Below, piece by piece: positions 1-7,725 of a stretch of DNA of 64,000 bases. The position numbers and the translations under genes were made by a program. How positions within the stretch are numbered: position 1 is the first letter of the stretch; every line of letters begins with the position of its first letter. Below the pieces are notes generated by a model, which had not been told where the DNA came from, made no database searches, and saw only the letters and a program-made list of their open reading frames with translations. The stretch lies in assembly GCA_965202675.1 (NCBI GenBank), contig OZ241842.1, positions 2,170,001 through 2,234,000 on the forward strand, read 5' to 3'. This DNA is from CATQHD01 sp965202675. GTDB lineage: Bacteria; Actinomycetota; Acidimicrobiia; Spongiisociales; Spongiisociaceae.

Positions 1-3000
1 TTGGTCCGGTCAACTGATTGTTGTGTAGGTCCAGCAAGGTCAGTTTGGTGAGTTGGGTGAGTTCTGGTGGTATGGTTCCGGTCAACTGGTTGTCGCTCAG
101 GTTCAGTTGGTTCAGTTTGGTGAGTTGGGTGAGTTCTGGTGGTATTGGTCCGGTCAACTGGTTGCCGTTCAGGTACAGCCATTCTAGGTTGGTGAGTTGG
201 GAGAGTGCGGGAGGTATTGTTCCGGTCAACTGGTTGCTGTATAGGGCCAGTTGGTTCAGTTTGGTGAGTTGGGTGAGTTCTGGTGGTATTGGTCCGGTCA
301 ACTGATTGTTGTGTAGGTCCAGCAAGGTCAGTTCGGTGAGTTGGGTGAGTTCTGGTGGTATTGGTCCGGTCAACTGGTTGTCGCTCAGGTTCAGTTGGTT
401 CAGTTTGGTGAGTTGGGTGAGTTCTGGTGGTATTGGTCCGGTCAACTGGTTGCCGTTCAGGTACAGCCATTCTAGGTTGGTGAGTTGGGAGAGTGCGGGA
501 GGTATTGTTCCGGTCAACTGGTTGCTGTATAGGGCCAGTTGGTTCAGTTTGGTGAGTTGGGTGAGTTCTGGTGGTATTGGTCCGGTCAACTGATTGTTGT
601 GTAGGTCCAGCAAGGTCAGTTCGGTGAGTTGGGTGAGTTCTGGTGGTATTGGTCCGGTCAACTGGTTGTCGCTCAGGTTCAGTTGGTTCAGTTTGGTGAG
701 TTGGGTGAGTTCTGGTGGTATTGGTCCGGTCAACTGGTTGCCGTTCAGGTACAGCCATTCTAGGTTGGTGAGTTGGGAGAGTGCGGGAGGTATTGTTCCG
801 GTCAACTGGTTGCTGTATAGGGCCAGTTGGTTCAGTTTGGTGAGTTGGGTGAGTTCTGGTGGTATTGGTCCGGTCAACTGATTGTTGTGTAGGTCCAGCA
901 AGGCCAGTTCGGTGAGTTGGGCGAGTGCGGGTGGTATGGTTCCGGTCAACTGGTTGTCGCTCAGGTTCAGTTGGTTCAGTTTGGTGAGTTGGGCGAGTGC
1001 GGGTGGTATGGTTCCGGTCAACTGATTATCGTACAGGTTCAGTTGGTTCAGTTTGGTGAGTTGGGTGAGTTCTGGTGGTATGGTTCCGGTCAACTGATTA
1101 TCGTACAGGTGTAGCCATTCTAGGTTGGTGAGTTGGGCGAGTGCGGGTGGTATGGTTCCGGTCAACTGATTGTTGTGTAGGTCCAGCAAGGCCAGTTCGG
1201 TGAGTTGGGCGAGTGCGGCAGGTATTGGTCCGGTCAACTGGTTGCCGTTCAGGTACAGCCATTCTAGGTTGGTGAGTTGGGCGAGTGCGGGGGGTATTGG
1301 TCCGGTCAACTGGTTGCTGTATAGGGCCAGTTGGTTCAGTTTGGTGAGTTGGGCGAGTTCTGGTGGTATTGGTCCGGTCAACTGATTGTTGTGTAGGTCC
1401 AGCAAGGTCAGTTCGGTGAGTTGGGCGAGTTCTGGTGGTATTGGTCCGGTCAACTGGTTGTCGCTCAGGTTCAGTTGGTTCAGGTTGGTGAGTTGGGTGA
1501 GTTCTGGTGGTATTGGTCCGGTCAACTGGTTGCCGTTCAGGTTCAGTTGGTTCAGGTTGGTGAGTTGGGTGAGTTCGGGGGGTATTGTTCCGGTCAACTG
1601 ATTATCGTATAGGTTCAGCCATTCCAGGTTGGTGAGTTGGGCGAGTTCGGGGGGTATTGGTCCGGTCAACTGATTGTTGTGTAGGTCCAGCAAGACCAGT
1701 TCGGTGAGTTGGGCGAGTTCGGCAGGTATTGGTCCGGTCAACTGGTTGCCGTTCAGGTACAGCCATTCCAGGTTGGTGAGTTGGCCGAGTTCGGGAGGTA
1801 TTGGTCCGGTTAACTCGTTGCTGTATAGGGCCAGTTGGTTCAGGTTGGTGAGTTGGGTGAGTTCTGTGGGTATTGGTCCGGTCAACTGATTATCGTATAG
1901 GTTCAGCCATTCCAGGTTGGTGAGTTGGGTGAGTTCTGGTGGTATGGTTCCGGTCAACTGATTGTTGTGTAGGTCCAGCGAGGTCAGTTCGGTGAGTTGG
2001 GTGAGTTCTGGTGGTATGGTTCCGGTCAACTGGTTGCCGTTCAGGTACAGCCATTCCAGGTTGGTGAGTTGGCCGAGTTCGGGAGGTATTGGTCCGGTCA
2101 ACTCGTTGCTGTATAGGGCCAGTTGGTTCAGGTTGGTGAGTTGGGCGAGTGCGGGGGGTATTGGTCCGGTCAACTGATTGTTGTGTAGGTCCAGCAAGGC
2201 CAGTTCGGTGAGTTGGGCGAGTTCTGTGGGTATTGGTCCGGTCAACTGGTTGTCGCTCAGGTTCAGTTGGTTCAGGTTGGTGAGTTGGGTGAGCTCTGTG
2301 GGTATTGGTCCGGTCAACTGATTATCGTACAGGTTCAGTTGGTTCAGGTTGGTGAGTTGGGTGAGTTCTGTGGGTATTGGTCCGGTCAACTGATTATCGT
2401 ATAGGTTCAGCCATTCCAGGTTGGTGAGTTGGGCGAGTGCGGGGGGTATTGGTCCGGTCAACTGATTGTTGTGTAGGTCCAGCAAGGCCAGTTCGGTGAG
2501 TTGGGCGAGTTCGGCGGGTATTGGTCCGGTCAACTGGTTGCCGTTCAGGTACAGCCATTCCAGGTTGGTGAGTTGGGCGAGTTCGGGAGGTATTGGTCCG
2601 GTCAACTCGTTGCTGTATAGGGCCAGTTGGTTCAGGTTGGTGAGTTGGGCGAGTTCTGGTGGTATTGGTCCGGTCAACTGATTGTTGTGTAGGTCCAGCA
2701 AGGCCAGTTCGGTGAGTTGGGCGAGTTCTGTGGGTATTGGTCCGGTCAACTGGTTGTCGCTCAGGTTCAGTTGGTTCAGGTTGGTGAGTTGGGTGAGCTC
2801 TGTGGGTATTGGTCCGGTCAACTGATTATCGTACAGGTTCAGTTGGTTCAGGTTGGTGAGTTGGGTGAGTTCTGGTGGTATTGGTCCGGTCAACTGATTA
2901 TCGTATAGGTTCAGCCATTCTAGGTTGGTGAGTTGGGCGAGTGCGGGGGGTATGGTTCCGGTCAACTGATTGTTGTGTAGGTCCAGCAAGGCCAGTTCGG

Positions 3001-3778
3001 TGAGTTGGGTGAGTTCTGTGGGTATTGGTCCGGTCAACTGGTTGCCGTTCAGGTACAGCCATTCCAGGTTGGTGAGTTGGGTGAGTTCGGGAGGTATTGG
3101 TCCGGTCAACTCGTTGCTGTATAGGGCCAGTTGGTTCAGGTTGGTGAGTTGGGCGAGTTCTGGTGGTATTGGTCCGGTCAACTGATTGTTGTGTAGGTCC
3201 AGCAAGACCAGTTCGGTGAGTTGGGCGAGTTCTGTGGGTATTGGTCCGGTCAACTGGTTGTCGCTCAGGTTCAGTTGGTTCAGTTTGGTGAGTTGGGTGA
3301 GCTCTGTGGGTATTGGTCCGGTCAACTGATTATCGTACAGGTTCAGTTGGTTCAGTTTGGTGAGTTGGGCGAGTGCGGGGGGTATTGGTCCGGTCAACCC
3401 GTTGCCGAACAGGTTCAGGGTTTCCACTCGTTGATCGTTGATGCCAATACCGGCCCAGGCGGTGAGGCGGGCGGTGTCGCCGGCGCCCCAGGTCAGGAGG
3501 CCCGAGTCGGTGGGCACGGTGCGGCGGGTCCAGTGGTTTCGGATGTTGACCAGCGCTCGACATTCGGCAGCCAGGCCGGGGTTGGCATCGGGGTCGGCGA
3601 CAAAGGTTCCGTTGGAGCAGTTGGCCGGGTCCAGGTCCGGCGGCTGAGTCCGGGGCGGCGCCGTGCCGACGCGGCCGTTCGCGATGGCCGGGTTGTCTTG
3701 TGCTCCGGCGTGCAGAGCTAGCAGGGCGGTTAGTAGTCCGGCGGCGGCGATAGCTGCGTATCGGCGGGCGTGTTTCAC
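1..3778 (-). CDS. Secreted giant leucine-rich-repeat protein (C-terminus cut by window edge)
   Basis: The minus-strand frame is open from a GTG at 3778 to the window edge (about 1259 codons visible). The start has an AAGGA-type ribosome site about 7 bases upstream and gives a classic signal peptide: MKHARR, then a hydrophobic AAIAAAGLLTALLAL stretch, then AGA|Q near residue 26. A cap region follows (about residues 27-118) with a Cys pair in NCSNGT...GLAAEC and a Trp-rich LLTWGAGDTARLTAW segment. This cap resembles those of secreted bacterial LRR proteins. Tandem 24-residue repeats of the plant-like type then run to the edge (consensus LxxLxxLxLxxNQLTGPIPxEL). The protein is probably exported and used for binding or adhesion; the ligand is unknown. 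The C-terminus, any anchor and the total length are outside the window. Base composition is less GC-rich than the neighbours because the repeat is codon-constrained. Confidence 0.9.
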   Translation of the reverse strand, partial: MKHARRYAAIAAAGLLTALLALHAGAQDNPAIANGRVGTAPPRTQPPDLDPANCSNGTFVADPDANPGLAAECRALVNIRNHWTRRTVPTDSGLLTWGAGDTARLTAWAGIGINDQRVETLNLFGNGLTGPIPPALAQLTKLNQLNLYDNQLTGPIPTELTQLTKLNQLNLSDNQLTGPIPTELAQLTELVLLDLHNNQLTGPIPPELAQLTNLNQLALYSNELTGPIPPELTQLTNLEWLYLNGNQLTGPIPTELTQLTELALLDLHNNQLTGTIPPALAQLTNLEWLNLYDNQLTGPIPPELTQLTNLNQLNLYDNQLTGPIPTELTQLTNLNQLNLSDNQLTGPIPTELAQLTELALLDLHNNQLTGPIPPELAQLTNLNQLALYSNELTGPIPPELAQLTNLEWLYLNGNQLTGPIPAELAQLTELALLDLHNNQLTGPIPPALAQLTNLEWLNLYDNQLTGPIPTELTQLTNLNQLNLYDNQLTGPIPTELTQLTNLNQLNLSDNQLTGPIPTELAQLTELALLDLHNNQLTGPIPPALAQLTNLNQLALYSNELTGPIPPELGQLTNLEWLYLNGNQLTGTIPPELTQLTELTSLDLHNNQLTGTIPPELTQLTNLEWLNLYDNQLTGPIPTELTQLTNLNQLALYSNELTGPIPPELGQLTNLEWLYLNGNQLTGPIPAELAQLTELVLLDLHNNQLTGPIPPELAQLTNLEWLNLYDNQLTGTIPPELTQLTNLNQLNLNGNQLTGPIPPELTQLTNLNQLNLSDNQLTGPIPPELAQLTELTLLDLHNNQLTGPIPPELAQLTKLNQLALYSNQLTGPIPPALAQLTNLEWLYLNGNQLTGPIPAALAQLTELALLDLHNNQLTGTIPPALAQLTNLEWLHLYDNQLTGTIPPELTQLTKLNQLNLYDNQLTGTIPPALAQLTKLNQLNLSDNQLTGTIPPALAQLTELALLDLHNNQLTGPIPPELTQLTKLNQLALYSNQLTGTIPPALSQLTNLEWLYLNGNQLTGPIPPELTQLTKLNQLNLSDNQLTGPIPPELTQLTELTLLDLHNNQLTGPIPPELTQLTKLNQLALYSNQLTGTIPPALSQLTNLEWLYLNGNQLTGPIPPELTQLTKLNQLNLSDNQLTGPIPPELTQLTELTLLDLHNNQLTGPIPPELTQLTKLNQLALYSNQLTGTIPPALSQLTNLEWLYLNGNQLTGPIPPELTQLTKLNQLNLSDNQLTGTIPPELTQLTKLTLLDLHNNQLTGP
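6..3400 (-). repeat. Tandem array of at least 48 LRR units, 72 bp each
   Basis: The plus-strand signature ccggtcaac (encoding the LTG of NQLTGPIP on the minus strand) first occurs at 6 and last at 3390, which is exactly 47 periods of 72 bp. The array therefore holds 48 units with no net indel. Units fall into recurring classes by their variable core: LDLHNNQ, WLYLNGNQ, QLALYSNQ/QLALYSNE, QLNLSDNQ, QLNLYDNQ and WLNLYDNQ. The LDLHNNQ class marks block boundaries spaced 216 or 288 bp (3 or 4 units). Confidence 0.95.
18..881 (-). repeat. Three head-to-tail 288-bp (4-LRR) higher-order copies
   Basis: Blocks 18-305, 306-593 and 594-881 are near-identical. By translation the second and third are the same along their full length, and the first differs at only a few positions near one end. 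This is far more similar than the units further along the array and indicates recent tandem duplication or gene conversion. The region could also be mis-assembled in a draft genome. Confidence 0.9.
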
Positions 3779-4616
3779 GGTCTTGTCCTTCGGTTATCTG
3801 TCTTTGACTCTAACGGTGCTCGCGGTCGGGCCGGGCCGGTCGCGTGCTTGATGCGGTCGGCTTGGTTGAGGTTGACGGGCGGGGTGCTGAGGCGTGGTCG
3901 AGGTCGGGGGTGTGCGCCGGCGGCCGGTCGGCGGGATCTTCGAGGCGGTCGAGTGCTCGGCTGAGTCGAGGGCGGTGTTCGGGGCTGTTGACCCGCTGAC
4001 CGCTTCATCGGTTATCCACCTTGACGCAGAGTTGCTTGCGGGTGCACCAGGTTTCGATGGTCGAGGTCTGGGCTTCGATCTCTAAACCCGAGTCGGCTTG
4101 GCGGGAGGTGCTGACTCTGATATACCCGATGGCTTCGGCGGGTTGACGGCCGGCGGGGGACTGGTCGAGGCCGGCGGGGGTGTTGCGCTATTCGTGGTAT
4201 TGGGCTGAGTCATTGATTTCTCCAGTCGGTCGAGAGAGGAGCGGGTCGGTTCCTCCGGTCGGTCGGGTCGGTTTACGGGGCGCAGAGGTCGGGCGGGTGC
4301 CCGGTACAGGGCGGCTTGCCTGTTGATGGATCCGATGCCTGGCGGTGGAGGAGGGGGCAGGGCCCGGCGAAGCCGGGGCGGTGCGCTGGATTTTCGCGTT
4401 CTTGAATGGTGGGGGCGGGTGAAGAAAGGAGCTGGCGGGCTGGGTGAGGCGGTTCAGAGATGCGTATGGTTGTTGCGGCGGGGCGGCAGGTATTCTGCCC
4501 GCGTGTGTTGGTGATTTGCCGTGTGACGCGGCGTACGGTAACCAAAGTGTTAACGCGCCCCGGTAGCACTTCGCCGTGTAGAGCATGAACGGGGTAGGGG
4601 TACCCGCAGGGCTGGT
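3779..4616. other. Intergenic, no gene supported; LRR-gene leader plus a degenerate repeat
   Basis: About 840 bp lie between the aldolase-like gene and the LRR gene, both on the minus strand. Several short open frames exist but are proline/arginine-rich composition artefacts without credible starts or homology. The LRR gene promoter must lie here, but I see no convincing -35/-10 pair. A fragment of the dispersed element found at 7286-7706 and 17009-17443 sits at about 4344-4410. Confidence 0.6.
4344..4410 (+). repeat. Degenerate fragment of the dispersed non-coding element (third copy)
   Basis: It shares the GC-rich core GGGCCCG-CGAAG-C-GGGGCG and the following TTTTCGCGTTCTTG block with the two full copies. 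The hairpin stem here is CCCGGC/GCCGGG around GAA, against CCCGC/GCGGG in the others, so both arms changed together. No promoter is visible upstream of this copy. Confidence 0.55.
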
Positions 4617-5399
4617 TTACGGCAGGCCGGGGTGATCGAGTTTGGACATGACGGCGTATCGGTAGGCGGTCAGGGCGCTGGTTATATGCCCTATCTCTGC
4701 GGCGGCGGTGCGGGCGGCTTCGTCGCTGACGGGTTGGGCGCGGACGGCTTTGACGTGGACTTCGGCCACCCGCTCCAGGAGCAGGAACCAGCCGACGGCT
4801 TCCTCTACGGAGCGCCCGACCGTGAGGGGGCCGTGGTTGCGCAGCAGGACGGCTTTGGCTTCGCCGAGGGCGGCGGCGATGTGCTTGCCGGTGTCGAAGT
4901 CCATCACCTGGATCTCCTCGCCGTCGAAGATTTCGTGGTCCTCGAAGAAGGCGGCGGCTTCCTGGCAGATCATGCGGAAGCGTTCGACGTTGGCGGCCCA
5001 AGGGGTGGCGTAGGGGGTGTGGGTGTGGGCGGCGGACACCACCTCGGGGCGGGCTTCGTGGACCGGGGCGTGGATGTAGTAGGCGGTCATGTTGACGGGG
5101 CCGCGGCCTTCCATGATCCGCCCGTCCGGTCCGACCAGCACCAGGTCGGACGCCGAGGCCCGATGGAAGGGGACGCCGTAGCGGAGCAGCCACATGGCGC
5201 CGGGGTGTTCGGGGTCGCGGGCGGTGATGTGTCCGTCGCCGAGGGATCCCCATCCGAAGGCGCCGAACAGCCGGTAGGCGTCGGCCAGGGTCTGCTTGCG
5301 GTGGGCGCGCAGATCCTCGACCTCGTCGAAATAGGGTTCGGGCCGGGCGGGCAAGCCTTCTTCTCCGCCCGCTATCCAGTCGGATCCGGGGTCGTGCAT
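4617..5399 (-). CDS. Class II aldolase/adducin-family protein
   Basis: 260 aa, the usual size for this family of zinc-dependent aldolases, epimerases and decarboxylases (fuculose-1-phosphate aldolase, ribulose-5-phosphate 4-epimerase and relatives). Visible family marks are GWGSLGDGHIT near residue 50, then IHAPVHEARPEVVSAAHTHT with the zinc-binding HxH about residues 110-130, and LRNHGPL about residue 185 with the third metal-binding His. It should be a cytoplasmic enzyme acting on a sugar phosphate or short hydroxy-acid; the substrate cannot be told from sequence. It stands downstream of etfA on the same strand with a 59-bp gap and could be co-transcribed with the etf genes, although the functional link is unclear. 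Confidence 0.8.
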   Translation of the reverse strand: MHDPGSDWIAGGEEGLPARPEPYFDEVEDLRAHRKQTLADAYRLFGAFGWGSLGDGHITARDPEHPGAMWLLRYGVPFHRASASDLVLVGPDGRIMEGRGPVNMTAYYIHAPVHEARPEVVSAAHTHTPYATPWAANVERFRMICQEAAAFFEDHEIFDGEEIQVMDFDTGKHIAAALGEAKAVLLRNHGPLTVGRSVEEAVGWFLLLERVAEVHVKAVRAQPVSDEAARTAAAEIGHITSALTAYRYAVMSKLDHPGLP

Positions 5400-5458
5400 A
5401 GGATCATCCTACCCAGGAGGGCCCCGGCTCGGCGGGCCGGCGGCGGAAGGCACAGGGC

Positions 5459-6409
5459 TCAGCTTCGGGACTGCAGGGCTTCGGCCAGCTTGGGGAGCAC
5501 CTCGTGCAGGTCGCCTACGATGCCCAGGTCGGCCACCGAGAAGATCGGCGCTTCGGGGTCCTTGTTGATCGCCACGATCTGGCGGGAATCTTTCATGCCC
5601 ACCAGATGCTGCATGGCGCCCGACACCCCGCACGCTATATACACGTCGGGTTTGACGGTCTTGCCGGTCTGGCCGACCTGTTTGGAGTAGGGCACCCATC
5701 CGGCGTCCACGATCGCCCGGGTGGCGCCGGTGGCCGCGCCCAGCGGCGCCCCCGCCGCTTCGATCAGCGAGTAGGCCTCGGCGCTTCCCAGCCCGCGCCC
5801 GCCGCTGATGATCACCTTGGCGTCGCCCAGCTGCGGCCCCTCGGCCTGTTCGACGATCTCTTCCACTACCCTCGGCGAGCCGGAATGCCCCGCATCGGGA
5901 AGGGGAACCTCTTCGATCCGCTCCACGGCGCCCCCGGTCTCCTCGGCGGCGAACGACTTGGGGCGGACCAGCACCAGATGGGGTCCGGCGCCGGTGAAGG
6001 CGGTCTGCACCAGCTCCGAGCCGCCGAAGATCTCGGTGGTGACCGCGCAGCCGCCGTCCAGGGACAGATCCACCGCCCCCGCCACCACCGGACGGTTGAT
6101 GCGGGCGGCCAGCCGGCCCGCCGCGTCCCGGGAGGTGTAGGTCTGGGCGAACAGCACCGTCTCCGGGGATTCCCGCTCGATCAGCCCCGCCAGGGCTGCC
6201 GCCGCCGCGGCGGCGGGAAGGTCACCGCCCCCGGTGAGGTGGTATACGGTCGCCGTCCCGTGGGCGCCCAGGGCGGCGAAGGCCCGGTCGGAACCCTCTC
6301 CCAGGTAGACGGCCGCCGCCCTGCCGTATGAGGCGGCCTTGGTGAGCACCTCGAGGGCCGGTTCGCCGGGCCCCCCGTCCACTTCTTCGACAAAGACCCA
6401 GTTGGTCAT
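5459..6409 (-). CDS. etfA: Electron transfer flavoprotein alpha subunit
   Basis: 316 aa, normal for EtfA/FixB. The C-terminal FAD-binding region is intact: KVIISGGRGLGSAEAYSLIE, then VGQTGKTVKPDVYIACGVSG, then IVAINKDPEAPIFSVADLGI. The protein pairs with EtfB to form the heterodimer that accepts electrons from acyl-CoA and other dehydrogenases and passes them to the respiratory chain. Its ATG follows the etfB stop codon directly with no gap, so the two subunits are translationally coupled. Located in the cytoplasm. Confidence 0.95.
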   Translation of the reverse strand: MTNWVFVEEVDGGPGEPALEVLTKAASYGRAAAVYLGEGSDRAFAALGAHGTATVYHLTGGGDLPAAAAAAALAGLIERESPETVLFAQTYTSRDAAGRLAARINRPVVAGAVDLSLDGGCAVTTEIFGGSELVQTAFTGAGPHLVLVRPKSFAAEETGGAVERIEEVPLPDAGHSGSPRVVEEIVEQAEGPQLGDAKVIISGGRGLGSAEAYSLIEAAGAPLGAATGATRAIVDAGWVPYSKQVGQTGKTVKPDVYIACGVSGAMQHLVGMKDSRQIVAINKDPEAPIFSVADLGIVGDLHEVLPKLAEALQSRS

Positions 6410-7168
6410 CTAAATCACCTTTGCTGCTTCGAGGAACTCGACGATCCGCAGGTGGCCTGTTCCGTCGTCATCCACCACCACCCCCGCCTGCCGTTCGGGG
6501 GCGGGCGCCACGGAGACCACCTCCTGGCCGGGGTCCCCGCCCGCTCCCAGGTCGGACGCCTGCAGCGTTTCGACCGGTTTGTTCTTGGCCCCCATGATGC
6601 CCCGGAAGGTCGGGTAGCGGGGCTCCACCGCCCCCGCCGTTACGGCCAGCACCGCGGGCAGGCCGGACTCCACCACATCGAATCCCGAGGCGGTCTGGCG
6701 CTCGATGCGGAGGACGGCCCCGTCCAGCTCGACCTTGCGGGCGAAGGTCAGGGCGGGGGCGTCCAGCAGCTCGGCCATCATCTGCGGCACGATCCCCGTG
6801 TATCCGTCGGTCGATTCGACGCCCGCCACCAGTACGTCGAAACCTTCCCGCCGGGCGGCGGCGGCCAGCACCTTGGCGGTGGTGAGCGCGTCGCTTCCCT
6901 CCAAGGCGGGGTCGTCCACGATCACCGCCTTGTCGGCCCCCATGGCCAGCGCCTGGCGGATTCCCTGCATGGTTCCGGCCGGCCCCATCGAGAGGAGGGT
7001 AACCGTACCTCCTGTCTCCTCGCCCAGCTGGAGGCCCACCTCGATTCCGTAACGGTCGGTGTCGTCCAACACCTGTTCGGGGGGGCGCACCAAGCGCTTG
7101 GTCTCCGGATCCAGCGAGGAAGGTGAGGCGGGATCCGGGATCTGCTTGACGCAGACCACTATCTGCAT
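6410..7168 (-). CDS. etfB: Electron transfer flavoprotein beta subunit
   Basis: 252 aa, matching EtfB/FixA. It starts MQIVVCVKQIPDP, the standard opening, and contains LLSMGPAGTMQGIRQALAMG and DVLVAGVESTDGYTGIVPQM, the nucleotide-binding segments of the family. The product is the partner of EtfA immediately downstream. A long untranslated stretch (about 460 bases) separates this start from the nearest strong upstream promoter at 7640-7668, which belongs to a dispersed element, so either that promoter drives a long leader or a closer promoter exists that I cannot see. Confidence 0.95.
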   Translation of the reverse strand: MQIVVCVKQIPDPASPSSLDPETKRLVRPPEQVLDDTDRYGIEVGLQLGEETGGTVTLLSMGPAGTMQGIRQALAMGADKAVIVDDPALEGSDALTTAKVLAAAARREGFDVLVAGVESTDGYTGIVPQMMAELLDAPALTFARKVELDGAVLRIERQTASGFDVVESGLPAVLAVTAGAVEPRYPTFRGIMGAKNKPVETLQASDLGAGGDPGQEVVSVAPAPERQAGVVVDDDGTGHLRIVEFLEAAKVI

Positions 7169-7285
7169 GGTTCTTGCTCCTGGGTCGGATTCCGGTTATC
7201 GGCCCGGGCCGGGGCGGAGTATACCGGACGGGCGGCTTGTAAGAGCGGGCGCGGATCGGGGGCCGAAAGGCGCCCCGGCGCCGGC

Positions 7286-7706
7286 AAACTGTTGGACGGC
7301 GCCGCCCGACAAGCATGGGCCGCCGGGGCGCTGCGCCCGCCAACGGAACAGCGAAGCCCCGTGCATTCTCTGCCTCGGTCGTCCAACAGAGAAAGCCGAC
7401 ACTGCGTGAACCCGAACCCTTTTTACTGCGAAGCCCCTGGTCAAGCCCCTATCACGTTCCCGGGATCCCGGCAAGAACGCGAAAACCCCGCCCCTCGCCC
7501 CCGCTTCGCGGGCCCGGCCCCCGCCGCCTCCACCTCGGTTCCGGACGCGTTTGGTCGGTACCCCGGCGGGTCGCGTTCGGAAGATGATCCCTGTCTCGGT
7601 CTGCGCCGGCTGCGGACCGGAGGTGCTTGCAGCTTCTTCATTATCCCGTATTGGTGTGACATGGTCAATACCCTTGTCGGGGATCCGGCGGGATTTTTTT
7701 GTCATT
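7286..7706 (-). ncRNA. Dispersed promoter-bearing non-coding element, copy A (candidate RNA)
   Basis: The whole 557-bp gap between deoA and etfB is occupied mainly by this element. Its minus strand aligns end to end with the plus strand of 17009-17443, roughly four bases in five matching by eye. Shared blocks are GACAAAAAAATC, a full promoter, CAGACCGAGACAGGGATCAT, AACGCGTCCGGA, GGGGCCGGGCCCGCGAAGCG, TTTTCGCGTTCTTGCCGGG, GGGCTTGACCAGGGG and CCATGCT-GTCGGGC. The first in-frame ATG overlaps the -10 box, and differences between copies are not codon-like, so a protein is unlikely. It may be a small RNA gene, a leader of etfB, or a mobile non-autonomous repeat. Confidence 0.55.
7640..7668 (-). promoter_or_regulatory. 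Sigma-70-type promoter of copy A
   Basis: On the minus strand TTGACC (7663-7668), a 17-base spacer and GATAAT (7640-7645). Transcription should start near 7632-7634, reading through the element toward etfB. The same -35, spacer length and -10 occur in copy B. Confidence 0.7.
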
Positions 7707-7725
7707 CCGTGATTTGATCTTCTTT

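Noticed and set aside
18..3721. Many plus-strand open frames of 60-170 codons across the LRR region
   Set aside because: They are the antisense shadow of the repeat: each starts at the same phase of the 72-bp unit and encodes low-complexity Ser/Trp/Val or Gly/Glu sequence. The minus strand encodes a coherent signal peptide and LRR protein.
4188..4586. 132-codon minus-strand frame upstream of the LRR gene
   Set aside because: Pro/Ser/Arg-rich composition frame overlapping the degenerate dispersed element, no ribosome site and no recognisable domain.
4500..4640. Riboswitch (c-di-AMP type) in the leader of the LRR gene
   Set aside because: A GTTAAC and a few C/G-rich blocks recall parts of the consensus, but the conserved core strings and pairings could not be assembled.
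4632..5690. Long plus-strand frame opposite the aldolase-like gene
   Set aside because: High-GC antisense frame: Gly/Val/Asp-rich translation without motifs, while the minus strand encodes a complete class II aldolase-family protein.
7441..7668. Short frame starting MKKLQAPPV in element copy A (and MKKLQSPPV in copy B)
   Set aside because: The ATG overlaps the -10 box of the element's own promoter, so its transcript would lack it. After about 40 codons the frame similarity is lost while the DNA similarity continues.
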